This document shows, one piece after another, positions 8,550 to 16,557 of a DNA stretch of 33,623 bases. Position 1 is the stretch's first letter; each line of letters begins with the position of its first letter. A program made the position numbers and the translations under genes. Source of the stretch: Candidatus Gastranaerophilales bacterium (GTDB lineage Bacteria > Cyanobacteriota > Vampirovibrionia > Gastranaerophilales > Gastranaerophilaceae). The stretch lies in contig CAJUPC010000013.1 of the NCBI GenBank assembly GCA_910588555.1, positions 1 through 33,623 of the forward strand, written 5' to 3'. The notes beneath the pieces were generated by a model. That model made no database searches and was not told the origin of the DNA. It saw nothing but the letters and a program-made list of their open reading frames with translations.

Positions 8550-10286
8550 ATGACAGATAAAAAAACATTATTTATAGATGGTAAAGAAGTCGAATTTACA
8601 GACGAACCGAATTTGCTGGAAGTTATCAAAAAAGCAGGGATGAATGTTCCGACATTCTGCTACCGTCCCGACTTAACATCATTCGGCGCCTGCAGAATGT
8701 GCGTTGTGGAAGTTGAAGGCAGAGGTATTCAATCTTCCTGCACAATGCCACCCGAAGCAGGTTTAAAAATTCACTTAAACACAGATAAAACAAGAAGAAT
8801 AAGAAAAACTGTTCTTGAACTTCTTCTTGCAAACCATGACAAAAGCTGTTTAACCTGTGAAAAATCAGGAAACTGCGAACTTCAACAGTATGCGGAAGAA
8901 TACGGAATAAGAACAATTCGTTATCCTGACAAAGCATTAGAAGAATATTTGCCTGTCGACGACAGCTCACCGTCAATCGTTCGCGACCCGAACAAATGTA
9001 TATTATGCGGTGCGTGCGTAAGAGCGTGTACTGAATTTCAAGGACATTCAGTTCTCGGGTTTGCTAACCGCGGTTCAAAAACAGTTGTTCAGCCTTTAAA
9101 CGGCAGACCTTTGGGGCAGGTTGACTGCGTAAACTGCGGTCAATGTGCAGCTGTTTGTCCTACAGGTGCTTTGACAATCAAATCTGATATCGAAAATGTT
9201 TGGAAAGAAATTACAAACAAAGATAAAAAAGTTGTAGTTCAAATGGCACCCGCCACTCGTGTTGCAATAGGTGAAATGTTTGGACTTCCCGCAGGTGAAA
9301 ATTCTATCGGCAAAATGAATGCTGCATTGAGAAAAATCGGATTTGACTTGATTTTTGATACTAACTTTTCGGCAGATTTAACCATTATGGAAGAAGCTTC
9401 GGAATTTTTGGGAAGGTTAAAATCAGGTCAAAACTTACCGTTATTTACATCCTGCTGTCCGGCATGGGTAAAATATTTAGAAGAACAGCACCCCGATATG
9501 CTTCATCATTTATCTAGCTGCAAATCTCCGATGAGTATGCTGTCACCGGTTCTTGCAAAATTCGTTCCCGAAAAACTTGGAATAGCAAGAGAAAATCTTG
9601 TGATTGTCGGAATTATGCCTTGCACAGCTAAAAAATATGAATGTAAACGTCCTGAATTACCTGATACAGACTTTGTATTAACAACTCAGGAGCTGGGCAG
9701 AATGATAAAAGAAGCAGGTATAAACTTTAATATACTTGAACCCGAACCGAATGATAATCCGTTTGGCGAATACTCCGGTGCTGGAACAATTTTCGGGGCT
9801 TCTGGCGGTGTTGCAGAAGCCGCTGTAAGAACAGCTTACGAATTTGCAACAGGCGAAAGCTTAAACGATGTTGATATTAAAGAACTTCGCGGAACTTCAA
9901 ACAGATGCCGTGACATTGAACTTGACCTGAAAGGAACAAAACTTGTTGTAAGAGTTGTTTCAACCCTTAAAGAAGCTGAAAAATCAATTCAGGAAATCAA
10001 ATCTGGTAAAGCTCAATTTGCGATGCTTGAAGTTATGGCTTGCCCAGGCGGATGTATTAACGGCGGCGGACAACCGCGTTCTTGCGACGATTCTAAAATA
10101 AAAGAAATTCGTGCTCAAGGGCTTTATAAAGAAGACAGTGAACTTCCTTTGAGAAAATCACATTATAACCCATCAATCAGAAAGCTTTATAATGAATATC
10201 TTGAAGAACCTAATTCTCATAAAGCACATGAGCTCTTACACACAATTTATAAGGACAAATTTACAGGTTCTTATAAAGATGTATAA
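8550..10286 (+). CDS. hydA: [FeFe] hydrogenase catalytic subunit
   Basis: A 578-residue catalytic subunit, forming H2 from protons with electrons from NADH and reduced ferredoxin through the H-cluster. The N-terminus has a plant-type [2Fe-2S] domain (C37, C48, C51, C64), then the His-Cys [4Fe-4S] motif (H96, C100, C103, C109) and two [4Fe-4S] clusters (CILCGACVRAC and CVNCGQCAAVCP). The three H-cluster signatures are complete: TSCCPAW (300-306), MPCTAKKYE (from 356) and MACPGGCINGGGQP (from 496). A small-subunit domain ends the chain (HYNPSIRKLYNEYL). The maturases HydE, HydF and HydG are not in the window. A strong terminator follows 17 bases after the stop, ending the operon. Confidence 0.96.
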   Translation: MTDKKTLFIDGKEVEFTDEPNLLEVIKKAGMNVPTFCYRPDLTSFGACRMCVVEVEGRGIQSSCTMPPEAGLKIHLNTDKTRRIRKTVLELLLANHDKSCLTCEKSGNCELQQYAEEYGIRTIRYPDKALEEYLPVDDSSPSIVRDPNKCILCGACVRACTEFQGHSVLGFANRGSKTVVQPLNGRPLGQVDCVNCGQCAAVCPTGALTIKSDIENVWKEITNKDKKVVVQMAPATRVAIGEMFGLPAGENSIGKMNAALRKIGFDLIFDTNFSADLTIMEEASEFLGRLKSGQNLPLFTSCCPAWVKYLEEQHPDMLHHLSSCKSPMSMLSPVLAKFVPEKLGIARENLVIVGIMPCTAKKYECKRPELPDTDFVLTTQELGRMIKEAGINFNILEPEPNDNPFGEYSGAGTIFGASGGVAEAAVRTAYEFATGESLNDVDIKELRGTSNRCRDIELDLKGTKLVVRVVSTLKEAEKSIQEIKSGKAQFAMLEVMACPGGCINGGGQPRSCDDSKIKEIRAQGLYKEDSELPLRKSHYNPSIRKLYNEYLEEPNSHKAHELLHTIYKDKFTGSYKDV

Positions 10287-10303
10287 AACACTCCGTCATA
10301 AAT

Positions 10304-10330
10304 AAAAAGCTCCCAATCGGGAGCTTTTTT
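10304..10330. terminator. Bidirectional intrinsic terminator after hydA
   Basis: An 11-bp stem (AAAAAGCTCCC with GGGAGCTTTTT) and a loop AATC, flanked by A-run and T-run, so it can end hydA transcription on the plus strand and the Xre gene on the minus strand. Its sequence is the exact reverse complement of the terminator at 11394-11419. Confidence 0.9.
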
Positions 10331-10541
10331 AATCTAATTTAAATAACTGTTCAAATTTTAAATCAAGAGCTTTTAATATTGAAATAAGCGTTGTAAATTT
10401 AATATCTACAAGTCCACGTTCAATTTTACTTATATGATGAGTCTGAATTCCTATAAGTTCTGCAAGCTTTTCTTGCGATAAAAATTGTCTGTTTCTTTCT
10501 GCTTTAATATTTTTTCCTAATTCAATTAAATTTATATTCAT
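10329..10541 (-). CDS. Xre-family helix-turn-helix regulator
   Basis: A 70-residue protein that is a single Xre/Cro-type DNA-binding domain: LGKNIKAERNRQFLSQEKLAELIGI with the recognition helix around THHISKIERGLVDIK, and a short tail. Such proteins usually repress their own and neighbouring promoters. ATG at 10541 is chosen over TTG at 10544. There is no ribosome-binding site; instead TATTAT (minus strand, 10553-10548) ends six bases before the ATG, which suggests a leaderless mRNA. It faces the promoter of the pilin gene that starts at 10626, so control of that pilin is a fair guess. A second gene of the same design lies at 25664-25891. Confidence 0.85.
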   Translation of the reverse strand: MNINLIELGKNIKAERNRQFLSQEKLAELIGIQTHHISKIERGLVDIKFTTLISILKALDLKFEQLFKLD

Positions 10542-10558
10542 CAATGTATAATATTATA

Positions 10559-10587
10559 TTGACAATGATTAATCTATATTTTATACT
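10559..10587 (+). promoter_or_regulatory. Consensus sigma70 promoter of the repeat-leader pilin gene
   Basis: TTGACA (10559-10564), a 17-base spacer and TATACT (10582-10587), about 38 bases before the pilin ATG, which has AAAGGAG five bases upstream. The intergenic region is shared with the divergent Xre gene, so the regulator may bind the AT-rich, partly symmetric stretch around 10580-10602. Confidence 0.75.
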
Positions 10588-10625
10588 ATATATATTATAC
10601 ACTTTAGAATTACAAAGGAGTACAT

Positions 10626-11384
10626 ATGGTAACAAATAAAAAAAACAAACTACATGCGTTTACATTGGCAGAGGTTTTTCACCCTGTCGAAATGTCGAAA
10701 AAAATCGCGTTTACATTGGCAGAGGTTTTTCACCCTGTCGAAATGTCGAAAAAAATCGCGTTTACGTTAGCAGAGGTTTTAATAACACTAGGGATAATCG
10801 GCTTTGTAGCAGCTTTAACAATGCCTACACTAATTCAAAACTATAAAAAAAATGTCTTAAGCACCAGAATAAGGAAATTTGCATCAACATTTCAACAAGC
10901 TGTTAGGATGGCAGAAGCAGAACACGGAGATTCTTCTCAATGGCACAATGATAATATCAATTCCGATTCTACCGGAGAAGAATACTTGGAATATTACAAT
11001 AAATATATTAGCAAATATCTAAAAACAGTATCACACAAAATTTTACCAGACGGCGTTGCTTTTTTGCTTTCTGACGGTTCGGGCTTTATTTACTACTATG
11101 ACTTAAAATATTGTGTAGACTTTAAAAAATGTCTTGCCATTATTGAGAAAGCAGAAACTGATGAGGGCTTTGCTGCAAAAAACGGAGAATATGTTGACGG
11201 TAAAAATGTTTTTCTATTTAACAGAAACGGTACACCGTATAACTGGAAATGGAGTGGCAATATCGATGATTTGATTACAAGTTGGAATACATATGGATGC
11301 GCAGATAGAACTCATTTATATTGCACAAAACTTTTAGAAGTAAATGGTTGGAAAGTTCCGGCTAATTACCCGATTAAATTGTAA
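10626..11384 (+). CDS. Type IV pilin-like protein with triplicated FTLAEV leader
   Basis: A 252-residue prepilin-type protein. The hydrophobic pilin helix (FTLAEVLITLGIIGFVAALTMPTLI) starts near residue 45, but it is preceded by two exact copies of AFTLAEVFHPVEMSKKI, so the cleavage-site motif FTLAEV occurs three times and only the last is followed by the membrane helix. The residue before each F is Ala rather than the usual Gly. The body is a variable pilin domain ending in C-x7-C and NGWKVPANYPIKL, the tail shared with the pilins at 1635 and 19663. The start has AAAGGAG and a consensus promoter. The extended leader could delay cleavage or be an evolving variable region. It ends in a terminator shared with the Gdx gene. 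Confidence 0.88.
   Translation: MVTNKKNKLHAFTLAEVFHPVEMSKKIAFTLAEVFHPVEMSKKIAFTLAEVLITLGIIGFVAALTMPTLIQNYKKNVLSTRIRKFASTFQQAVRMAEAEHGDSSQWHNDNINSDSTGEEYLEYYNKYISKYLKTVSHKILPDGVAFLLSDGSGFIYYYDLKYCVDFKKCLAIIEKAETDEGFAAKNGEYVDGKNVFLFNRNGTPYNWKWSGNIDDLITSWNTYGCADRTHLYCTKLLEVNGWKVPANYPIKL
10656..10780 (+). repeat. Two perfect 51-bp tandem repeats plus a partial third copy
   Basis: Units 10656-10706 and 10707-10757 are identical; a third, diverged partial copy begins at 10758 and runs into the true pilin helix. Each unit is 17 codons (AFTLAEVFHPVEMSKKI), so gain or loss of a unit keeps the frame. Confidence 0.95.
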
Positions 11385-11393
11385 AAAGCTGAT

Positions 11394-11419
11394 AAAAAGC
11401 TCCCGATTGGGAGCTTTTT
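11394..11419. terminator. Bidirectional intrinsic terminator after the pilin gene
   Basis: Stem AAAAAGCTCCC / GGGAGCTTTTT with loop GATT, serving the pilin gene (plus) and the end of the Gdx gene (minus). It is an exact inverted copy of the terminator at 10304-10330, including the loop (GATT versus AATC). Confidence 0.9.
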
Positions 11420-11735
11420 AATGTGCTAATTTCAAAAGTATAACACCTGATATTATAAATAACGCACCCAGCACTCTCATCATATTTAAGGCGTCATTAA
11501 AATAAATTACACCTATCGCAAAGGTACAAACAGCACCAATTCCTGTCCACACGGCATAAGCAGTCCCAACAGGGATTTGTTTTTGAGCGAAATACAAAAA
11601 CACTCCACTTAATGCCATTGCAATAATTGCAAAAACAATCCACCACAAACGATTTGGTGAACCAACAGCCATTTTTAAACCAAATGGCCACCCGACCTCA
11701 AAAACTGATGCGATTAATAAGTACAACCAACCCAT
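11418..11735 (-). CDS. Small multidrug resistance family exporter, Gdx/SugE type
   Basis: A 105-residue, four-helix membrane protein of the SMR family. It has the essential Glu13 followed by Trp16 (EVGWPFGLK) and the run IPVGTAYAVWTGIGAV, both marks of the SugE/Gdx branch that exports guanidinium with proton antiport, rather than of EmrE-like drug exporters. It should work as an antiparallel dimer; only one copy is present. One position is unusual: Cys follows GIGAV where Gly is common. GAGGTGAGA lies just upstream of the ATG. I found no guanidine riboswitch in the 80 bases upstream. The 3' end lies inside the bidirectional terminator. Confidence 0.88.
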   Translation of the reverse strand: MGWLYLLIASVFEVGWPFGLKMAVGSPNRLWWIVFAIIAMALSGVFLYFAQKQIPVGTAYAVWTGIGAVCTFAIGVIYFNDALNMMRVLGALFIISGVILLKLAH

Positions 11736-11775
11736 AGAATCTCACCTCAAATTTGCAAATCCATTGCATTCATTT

Positions 11776-11809
11776 ACAAAATTTACCCCCTGCAAAGGCA
11801 GAGGGTAAA
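11776..11809 (-). terminator. Intrinsic terminator after the Skp/OmpH gene
   Basis: The plus-strand arms TTTACCCCCTGC (11782-11793) and GCAGAGGGTAAA (11798-11809) pair with one mismatch around a four-base loop; read on the minus strand it is followed by TTTTG. It separates the Skp gene from the Gdx gene. Confidence 0.6.
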
Positions 11810-11815
11810 TTAAAA

Positions 11816-12277
11816 TTATTTAACAGCTTTTTTAACAGCTTCTGTTATATCTGTTCCGCCATAAAGTACAACGCCTTTTGCAAGTACTATATCATAATTA
11901 GCAGCTTTTGCCTGATTTGCAATTTGAGCAGAAATAGCACGGTCAATAGCTTCTAATTTAGTTGTGTAATTTTTATCCATTGCGGCTTTTTTAGTATTTA
12001 ACTCTTTATTATATTTATCTTCAAGAGCTTGTTTTTTCTTCACATCAGCAGTTGCCGCAACTTCTTTTCTTGCCTTTTCTACAAATGCAACAATTTCTTT
12101 TGCTTTAGCCTGCTGTTCTTTTTTCAAAGTTTGAACTTGAGAAGAAGAATTAACAACCTGTTGAACATCTACAACCGCAATTTTTGTAATTGCATCAGAC
12201 ATAGCAAAATTACTCATTGATAATCCGATTACAAATGCAGAAACTCCTGCCAGTAAAAATTTAACTTCGTTTTTCAT
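11816..12277 (-). CDS. Skp/OmpH-family periplasmic chaperone
   Basis: A 153-residue exported protein with the build of Skp (OmpH), the periplasmic chaperone that holds unfolded outer-membrane proteins. An N-terminal hydrophobic signal segment (FLLAGVSAFVIGLSMSNFAM) is followed by IAVVDVQQVVNSSSQ, the usual first strand, then a long charged coiled coil (about 45-110) and the closing strand YDIVLAKGVVLYGGTDIT. The start has GGGAGG upstream. It lies divergently next to the TpsB outer-membrane protein gene, a plausible client. The 244 bases between the two genes are very AT-rich and hold several -10-like hexamers, among them TATAAT at 12490-12495 facing tpsB, but no clear -35. Confidence 0.82.
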   Translation of the reverse strand: MKNEVKFLLAGVSAFVIGLSMSNFAMSDAITKIAVVDVQQVVNSSSQVQTLKKEQQAKAKEIVAFVEKARKEVAATADVKKKQALEDKYNKELNTKKAAMDKNYTTKLEAIDRAISAQIANQAKAANYDIVLAKGVVLYGGTDITEAVKKAVK

Positions 12278-12521
12278 TTTTTCCTCCCTTTAAAAGTTTG
12301 CTACTTTAAAAGACTGATTTATAAAAAAAAATCTTTACAAGTAAGCTGATATACTATATAATAATAACAGGTAATAAGAATATTATAGTGATAAATTAAT
12401 TTTTGTTACCATATTGTAATAAAAGTTAAAAAATTATTTATATTTGATGTTAAATGCGCAAAAATATAAATAACCGGACTTATATAAAATATAATTATTA
12501 CAGATAATAAAAGGTGAATAA

Positions 12522-14492
12522 ATGAAAAAGGTTAATTCTAAAACAAATATCTTGGGTGCAGTGATGGTTATGTGCCTTGCATTTTCAATATTGCCTGCAA
12601 ATGCAAATCCGCTCGGAGGAATTACGCCTCAGCAAGCAGGTCAGATTGGTTCACAATCAGGTATGAACCAAGGTCATGATATGAATACTTTACGTTACAA
12701 ATATCAAGACAAAAGAGATAATGAAAACTATGAAAATTATCAGAATAGAAGAAACTATAATGCAGATCCTAATGCAGGAAATCAAATAATAAGAAATACT
12801 AACCCGAATAATTTTCAACAGGCTACTATTGAAGAAGTTGAGACAAAAGGGGTTTTTGTAAACTCAATTGAGGTTGCACCCTCTGAAATTTTAACAAAAG
12901 AAGAGATTGATAACCTTGTTCGTCCGTTGACAGGACGTAATGTTTTCATTGAAGACATTCAAAAAGTTATTGACGACATCAATAATTTATATGCCGAAAA
13001 AGGCTTTGTTACAGCAAGAGCATTCTTGCCCGAACAAACAGTTGAAAACGGAAATATTTATATCGGTTTAACTGAAAGTAAAATCGGTAATATTACGGTT
13101 CAAAAAAATCGTTGGACTAAAGACGGTTATATCACAAGAAGACTGCCTGAAAAAGAAGGCGAATTATTTGATATCGTCGAACTTGAAAAAGATATTTTGG
13201 ATTTTAACAGATATAATGAAGGTATCAGATTATCCGCAAACCTTAAAGCAGGTGAAAAACCAGGAACAACTGATATTGAACTTAGTGCTGATGAAAACTT
13301 CCCGTTCCACGTTATGGGTATTATGGATAACGCTGGCCGTTATAACACAGGCAGCCTCCGCGGCGGTGCAATGTTATATGCAGACAGTTTATTCGGCCAC
13401 AGAGACAGATTGTCTTTAGGTTCTTATTTTTCAAAAGGCGCACAGAGCCCGTTTGCAGGATATGACTTCCCCGTAAACAAAAAAGACGGCCGTGTAGGTT
13501 TTATGTATTCATCTACATTTGCGAATGTAAAATATGGCCCGCTTGCTGAAATATTTAACTTAAAAAGTGGCGGTTCACAATACTCTGTTTACTATTCACA
13601 ACCGCTTATCAGAAAGCCGGGATTTGAATTGAAATCTTATGTAGCTGCAAACTACAAAAGATCAAGAACAGAAGCAAATATCCGCGGTTTGGAATTTATA
13701 GGTAACGTAATAGATACTAAAGATAATATTACATCAGTTGAAGCTGCATTGCAGGCTAGAAAAGATACTAAATACGGTATTTGGTACTTTGGACAAAATG
13801 CATATTATTCAATTCCTATTTTTGACAGCGACCGTGATAACAACTATTTCAAATACAGCGGTAATGTTGTAAGATTACACGATTTCTCTCATGGTGTAAT
13901 TGGTCATTTGAGAGGTAATTATCAAATTGTTCCCGGTGACAAACGTATTCCATATCTTGACCAAATGCAAACCGGTGGTTTGGCAACAGTTAGAGGCTAT
14001 AATGAAGGTTTAATGATTGGTAAAAACGGTTACTTTATCAGCGGAGAATTAATGTTCCCATTATTACCAAGAGAAATTACAAGCCCGAGAACAGGTAATA
14101 AAATCCCGTTTATCGGAAGATATGTTAAAGGTGCAGTTTTTGCAGATACAGCAGGTATTTTCCCAGCAGCTTCAGAAGACTACATGGATGGCAGTTACTT
14201 TGCAGCTTCACTCGGTATGGGGCTAAGAGTTCAGCTTCCTGCTGACTTGAGCGCAAGATTATATTGGGGCTTCCCTTTAATCCGCAATTATAATGAACCT
14301 GAAAGCAAAATGGGACGTTTCCATTTTGAAATGACATTGTCTCCGAATATTGATATGCTGCTTGCTTCAAGAAGTACAAAAGCAGTACCTCAAACTCAAT
14401 TCCAGAAGAACGTACAGGCTGAATTCCTTAATAACTATGATGATATCAGACACTACGATTACTTCCGCGATGGAGGCGGCGGAGCTTTATAG
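12522..14492 (+). CDS. TpsB/ShlB-family outer-membrane transporter (two-partner secretion)
   Basis: A 656-residue outer-membrane protein of the ShlB/FhaC/TpsB type, which moves a TpsA exoprotein across the outer membrane. A signal peptide ends near PANA (about residue 29), followed by a low-complexity Asn/Gln/Tyr-rich linker to about residue 100. Then come POTRA-like modules (VNSIEVAPSEILTKEEIDNLV, LYAEKGFVTARAFLPEQ) and a beta-barrel with the conserved VRGY loop motif (GGLATVRGYNEG) and the late strands ADLSARLYWGFPL and GRFHFEMTLSPN. About 50 residues follow the presumed last strand, ending DYFRDGGGGAL, although TpsB barrels normally end at that strand. No TpsA-like gene is adjacent. The length exceeds the usual 550-600 residues. 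Confidence 0.85.
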   Translation: MKKVNSKTNILGAVMVMCLAFSILPANANPLGGITPQQAGQIGSQSGMNQGHDMNTLRYKYQDKRDNENYENYQNRRNYNADPNAGNQIIRNTNPNNFQQATIEEVETKGVFVNSIEVAPSEILTKEEIDNLVRPLTGRNVFIEDIQKVIDDINNLYAEKGFVTARAFLPEQTVENGNIYIGLTESKIGNITVQKNRWTKDGYITRRLPEKEGELFDIVELEKDILDFNRYNEGIRLSANLKAGEKPGTTDIELSADENFPFHVMGIMDNAGRYNTGSLRGGAMLYADSLFGHRDRLSLGSYFSKGAQSPFAGYDFPVNKKDGRVGFMYSSTFANVKYGPLAEIFNLKSGGSQYSVYYSQPLIRKPGFELKSYVAANYKRSRTEANIRGLEFIGNVIDTKDNITSVEAALQARKDTKYGIWYFGQNAYYSIPIFDSDRDNNYFKYSGNVVRLHDFSHGVIGHLRGNYQIVPGDKRIPYLDQMQTGGLATVRGYNEGLMIGKNGYFISGELMFPLLPREITSPRTGNKIPFIGRYVKGAVFADTAGIFPAASEDYMDGSYFAASLGMGLRVQLPADLSARLYWGFPLIRNYNEPESKMGRFHFEMTLSPNIDMLLASRSTKAVPQTQFQKNVQAEFLNNYDDIRHYDYFRDGGGGAL

Positions 14493-14512
14493 AAACTTGA
14501 AATATAAAAATT

Positions 14513-14544
14513 ATGCGGTAACATAAAGTTGCCGCATATTTTTT
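14513..14544 (+). terminator. Intrinsic terminator after tpsB
   Basis: ATGCGGTAAC and GTTGCCGCAT form a 10-bp stem with one G-U pair and a five-base loop, followed by ATTTTTT. It lies between tpsB and bioD. Confidence 0.75.
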
Positions 14545-14562
14545 GCGGTGTTGGGAGAAATT

Positions 14563-15198
14563 ATGACCAAAGGGATATTTATAACAGCAACAGGAACAGA
14601 TATAGGAAAAACTTATGTTTCGGCACTTATTGTAAAAGCTATCAGAGAAAAGGGTATTAATTGCGGATATTATAAACCAGCTTTAAGCGGCGATGTTTAC
14701 CCGAATGACTGTGAATATGTATTGAAAACTGCAGGAATTAATAAAGAGGCAAACAATTACGTTTCCTATAAATTTAAACCTGCCGTGTCACCTCATCTAG
14801 CTTCTCAATTAGAAAATAATCCGATTGAACTTGATAAAATAATTTCAGATTTTAACCGAATTAAAATCGAACATGATTATGTGCTTGTTGAAGGCGCTGG
14901 CGGAATTGTTTGTCCTTTTGGTGATAATTTATTATTACCTGACGTAATTAAAGCTTTAGAACTTGATATAATAATTGTAGCGTCTGCAAGTCTGGGCACA
15001 ATAAATTCAACAGTATTAACTGCTGAATACGCAAAAAACCACGGAATTAACGTAAAAGGAATAATCTTGAACAACTATAATGAAAAAGATTTAATGCAAA
15101 TTGATAACAAAAAAATGGTAGAAAAATTGACGGGCATTAAAGTTATTGCCACAATTAAAACCAATGATACAGATATTTGTATTGAGGAGATATTATGA
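14563..15198 (+). CDS. bioD: Dethiobiotin synthase
   Basis: BioD closes the ureido ring of 7,8-diaminopelargonate with CO2 and ATP to give dethiobiotin. The 211-residue protein has the family N-terminus GIFITATGTDIGKTYVSALIV, whose glycine-rich loop binds ATP, and VLVEGAGGIVCPF (about 107-119). ATG at 14563 is chosen because GGGAGA stands just before it; the upstream GTG at 14548 lies in the tail of the preceding terminator. The stop overlaps the bioA start by four bases (ATGA). Confidence 0.93.
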   Translation: MTKGIFITATGTDIGKTYVSALIVKAIREKGINCGYYKPALSGDVYPNDCEYVLKTAGINKEANNYVSYKFKPAVSPHLASQLENNPIELDKIISDFNRIKIEHDYVLVEGAGGIVCPFGDNLLLPDVIKALELDIIIVASASLGTINSTVLTAEYAKNHGINVKGIILNNYNEKDLMQIDNKKMVEKLTGIKVIATIKTNDTDICIEEIL

Positions 15199-16538
15199 AC
15201 GATTTAGCAAAAAAAGATTTAAAATATATCTGGCACCCCTGCTCGCAAATGAAAGATTATGAGGAGTTAAATCCAATAGTAATCGACCATGGCGAAGGCG
15301 TTTATCTTTACGACACCGACGGGAAAAGATATGTGGATGTCATAAGTTCATGGTGGTGCAATCTTTTAGGACACTGCAATCCTCATATAAGTTCGGAAAT
15401 AAAAAAGCAGGCAGACAAACTTGAACATGTTATTTTTGCTAATTTCACACACCATCAGGCAATAAAACTTTGCGAAAGACTATCAAAAATCTTGCCTGAG
15501 GGATTGTGCAAATTTAACTTTACCGACAACGGTTCATCGGCAATTGAAGCTGCCATGAAAGTAAGTTTTCAATACCATGAACAAACTGGAAACCCACAAA
15601 AAATTAAATTTATGGCTTTAACAGAAGCTTACCACGGAGAAACCATTGGAGCGCTGTCTGTCGGGGACTGCGACCTCTATACTAAACTTTATAAACCTAT
15701 TTTAATGGACGTTATAAAAATAGAAGGACCGGATTGTTACCGCTGTCCTTACGGCAAAAACCGCGAAAACTGTAATTGTGAATGCGCAGAAAAAGCTGTA
15801 AAAGCATTTAAAGAACATGGAAACGAAACAGCAGCGCTTCTTGTAGAACCACTATTACAAGGTTCTGCAGGTATGAAAATTTATCCGCCTTTATATTTGA
15901 AAAAACTTCGCGAACTTTGCGATGAATACAATGTTCATTTAATCGCTGATGAAATAGCAACAGGCTACGGCAGAACAGGAAAAATGTTTGCATTTGAACA
16001 CGCAGGTGTATCACCTGATATAATGTGTTTATCAAAAGGCTTAACCGGCGGATATATGCCTATGGCAATTTTTGCAACCACTCAAAAGATATACGACGCA
16101 TTTTACGATGATTACGGAACAGGAAAAGCCTTTATGCACAGCCACACATATAGCGGTAACCCGCTTGCCTGCTCTTGTGCTAATGCTGTTCTTGATTTAA
16201 TGGAAGACGGAAAAATACTTAAACGCGCACAGGAAAATGCAATTTATTTCAACAATTTGATAAATAAAAAATTTGCCTCACATCCGAATGTAGGCGAAAT
16301 TCGTCATATAGGATTAATAAACGCAATTGAACTTGTTAAAGATAAAAATACAAAAGAACCGTTTGACAGCAAATTAAGAACGGGTTATCAAATATATAAA
16401 AAGGCTCTTCAAGAAGGCGTAATACTACGTCCTCTCGGTGATGTAATCTATTTTAATCCGCCGTTAATCATTGAACGCGAAGACATGGATTTTGTGACTG
16501 ATATCGCATTTGAATGTTTAAAAGAAGTTCTGTCATAA
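15195..16538 (+). CDS. bioA: Adenosylmethionine-8-amino-7-oxononanoate aminotransferase
   Basis: BioA makes 7,8-diaminopelargonate from 8-amino-7-oxononanoate using S-adenosylmethionine as amino donor. The 447-residue class-III aminotransferase begins with the BioA signature YIWHPCSQMKDYE. It has the substrate and PLP contacts SSWWCNLLGH and AYHGETIGA, the Asp in LIADEIATGYGRTG, and the Schiff-base Lys281 in LSKGLTGGYMP. A Cys-rich insertion (CYRCPYGKNRENCNCECA, near residue 180) occurs also in BioA of some anaerobes. It is translationally coupled to bioD. With no bioF or bioB here, the pair covers only the two middle steps of biotin synthesis. Confidence 0.95.
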   Translation: MNDLAKKDLKYIWHPCSQMKDYEELNPIVIDHGEGVYLYDTDGKRYVDVISSWWCNLLGHCNPHISSEIKKQADKLEHVIFANFTHHQAIKLCERLSKILPEGLCKFNFTDNGSSAIEAAMKVSFQYHEQTGNPQKIKFMALTEAYHGETIGALSVGDCDLYTKLYKPILMDVIKIEGPDCYRCPYGKNRENCNCECAEKAVKAFKEHGNETAALLVEPLLQGSAGMKIYPPLYLKKLRELCDEYNVHLIADEIATGYGRTGKMFAFEHAGVSPDIMCLSKGLTGGYMPMAIFATTQKIYDAFYDDYGTGKAFMHSHTYSGNPLACSCANAVLDLMEDGKILKRAQENAIYFNNLINKKFASHPNVGEIRHIGLINAIELVKDKNTKEPFDSKLRTGYQIYKKALQEGVILRPLGDVIYFNPPLIIEREDMDFVTDIAFECLKEVLS

Positions 16539-16557
16539 ATGCTTCGAATTTTAAAAT

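Noticed and set aside
10656..10780. CRISPR-like repeat array
   Set aside because: The 51-bp units are contiguous, without spacers, and read through as pilin codons.
10304..11419. Insertion sequence bounded by inverted repeats
   Set aside because: No transposase or recombinase lies between the repeats, and both repeats are fully explained as rho-independent terminators.
11736..11815. Guanidine riboswitch upstream of the Gdx/SugE gene
   Set aside because: The only hairpin there is the terminator of the Skp gene; no paired ACGR loops or ykkC-type core are visible.
12029..12220. Small Cys/Phe-rich open frame opposite the Skp gene
   Set aside because: It is the antisense of a Lys/Ala/Val-rich coiled coil, and such composition is the expected artefact.
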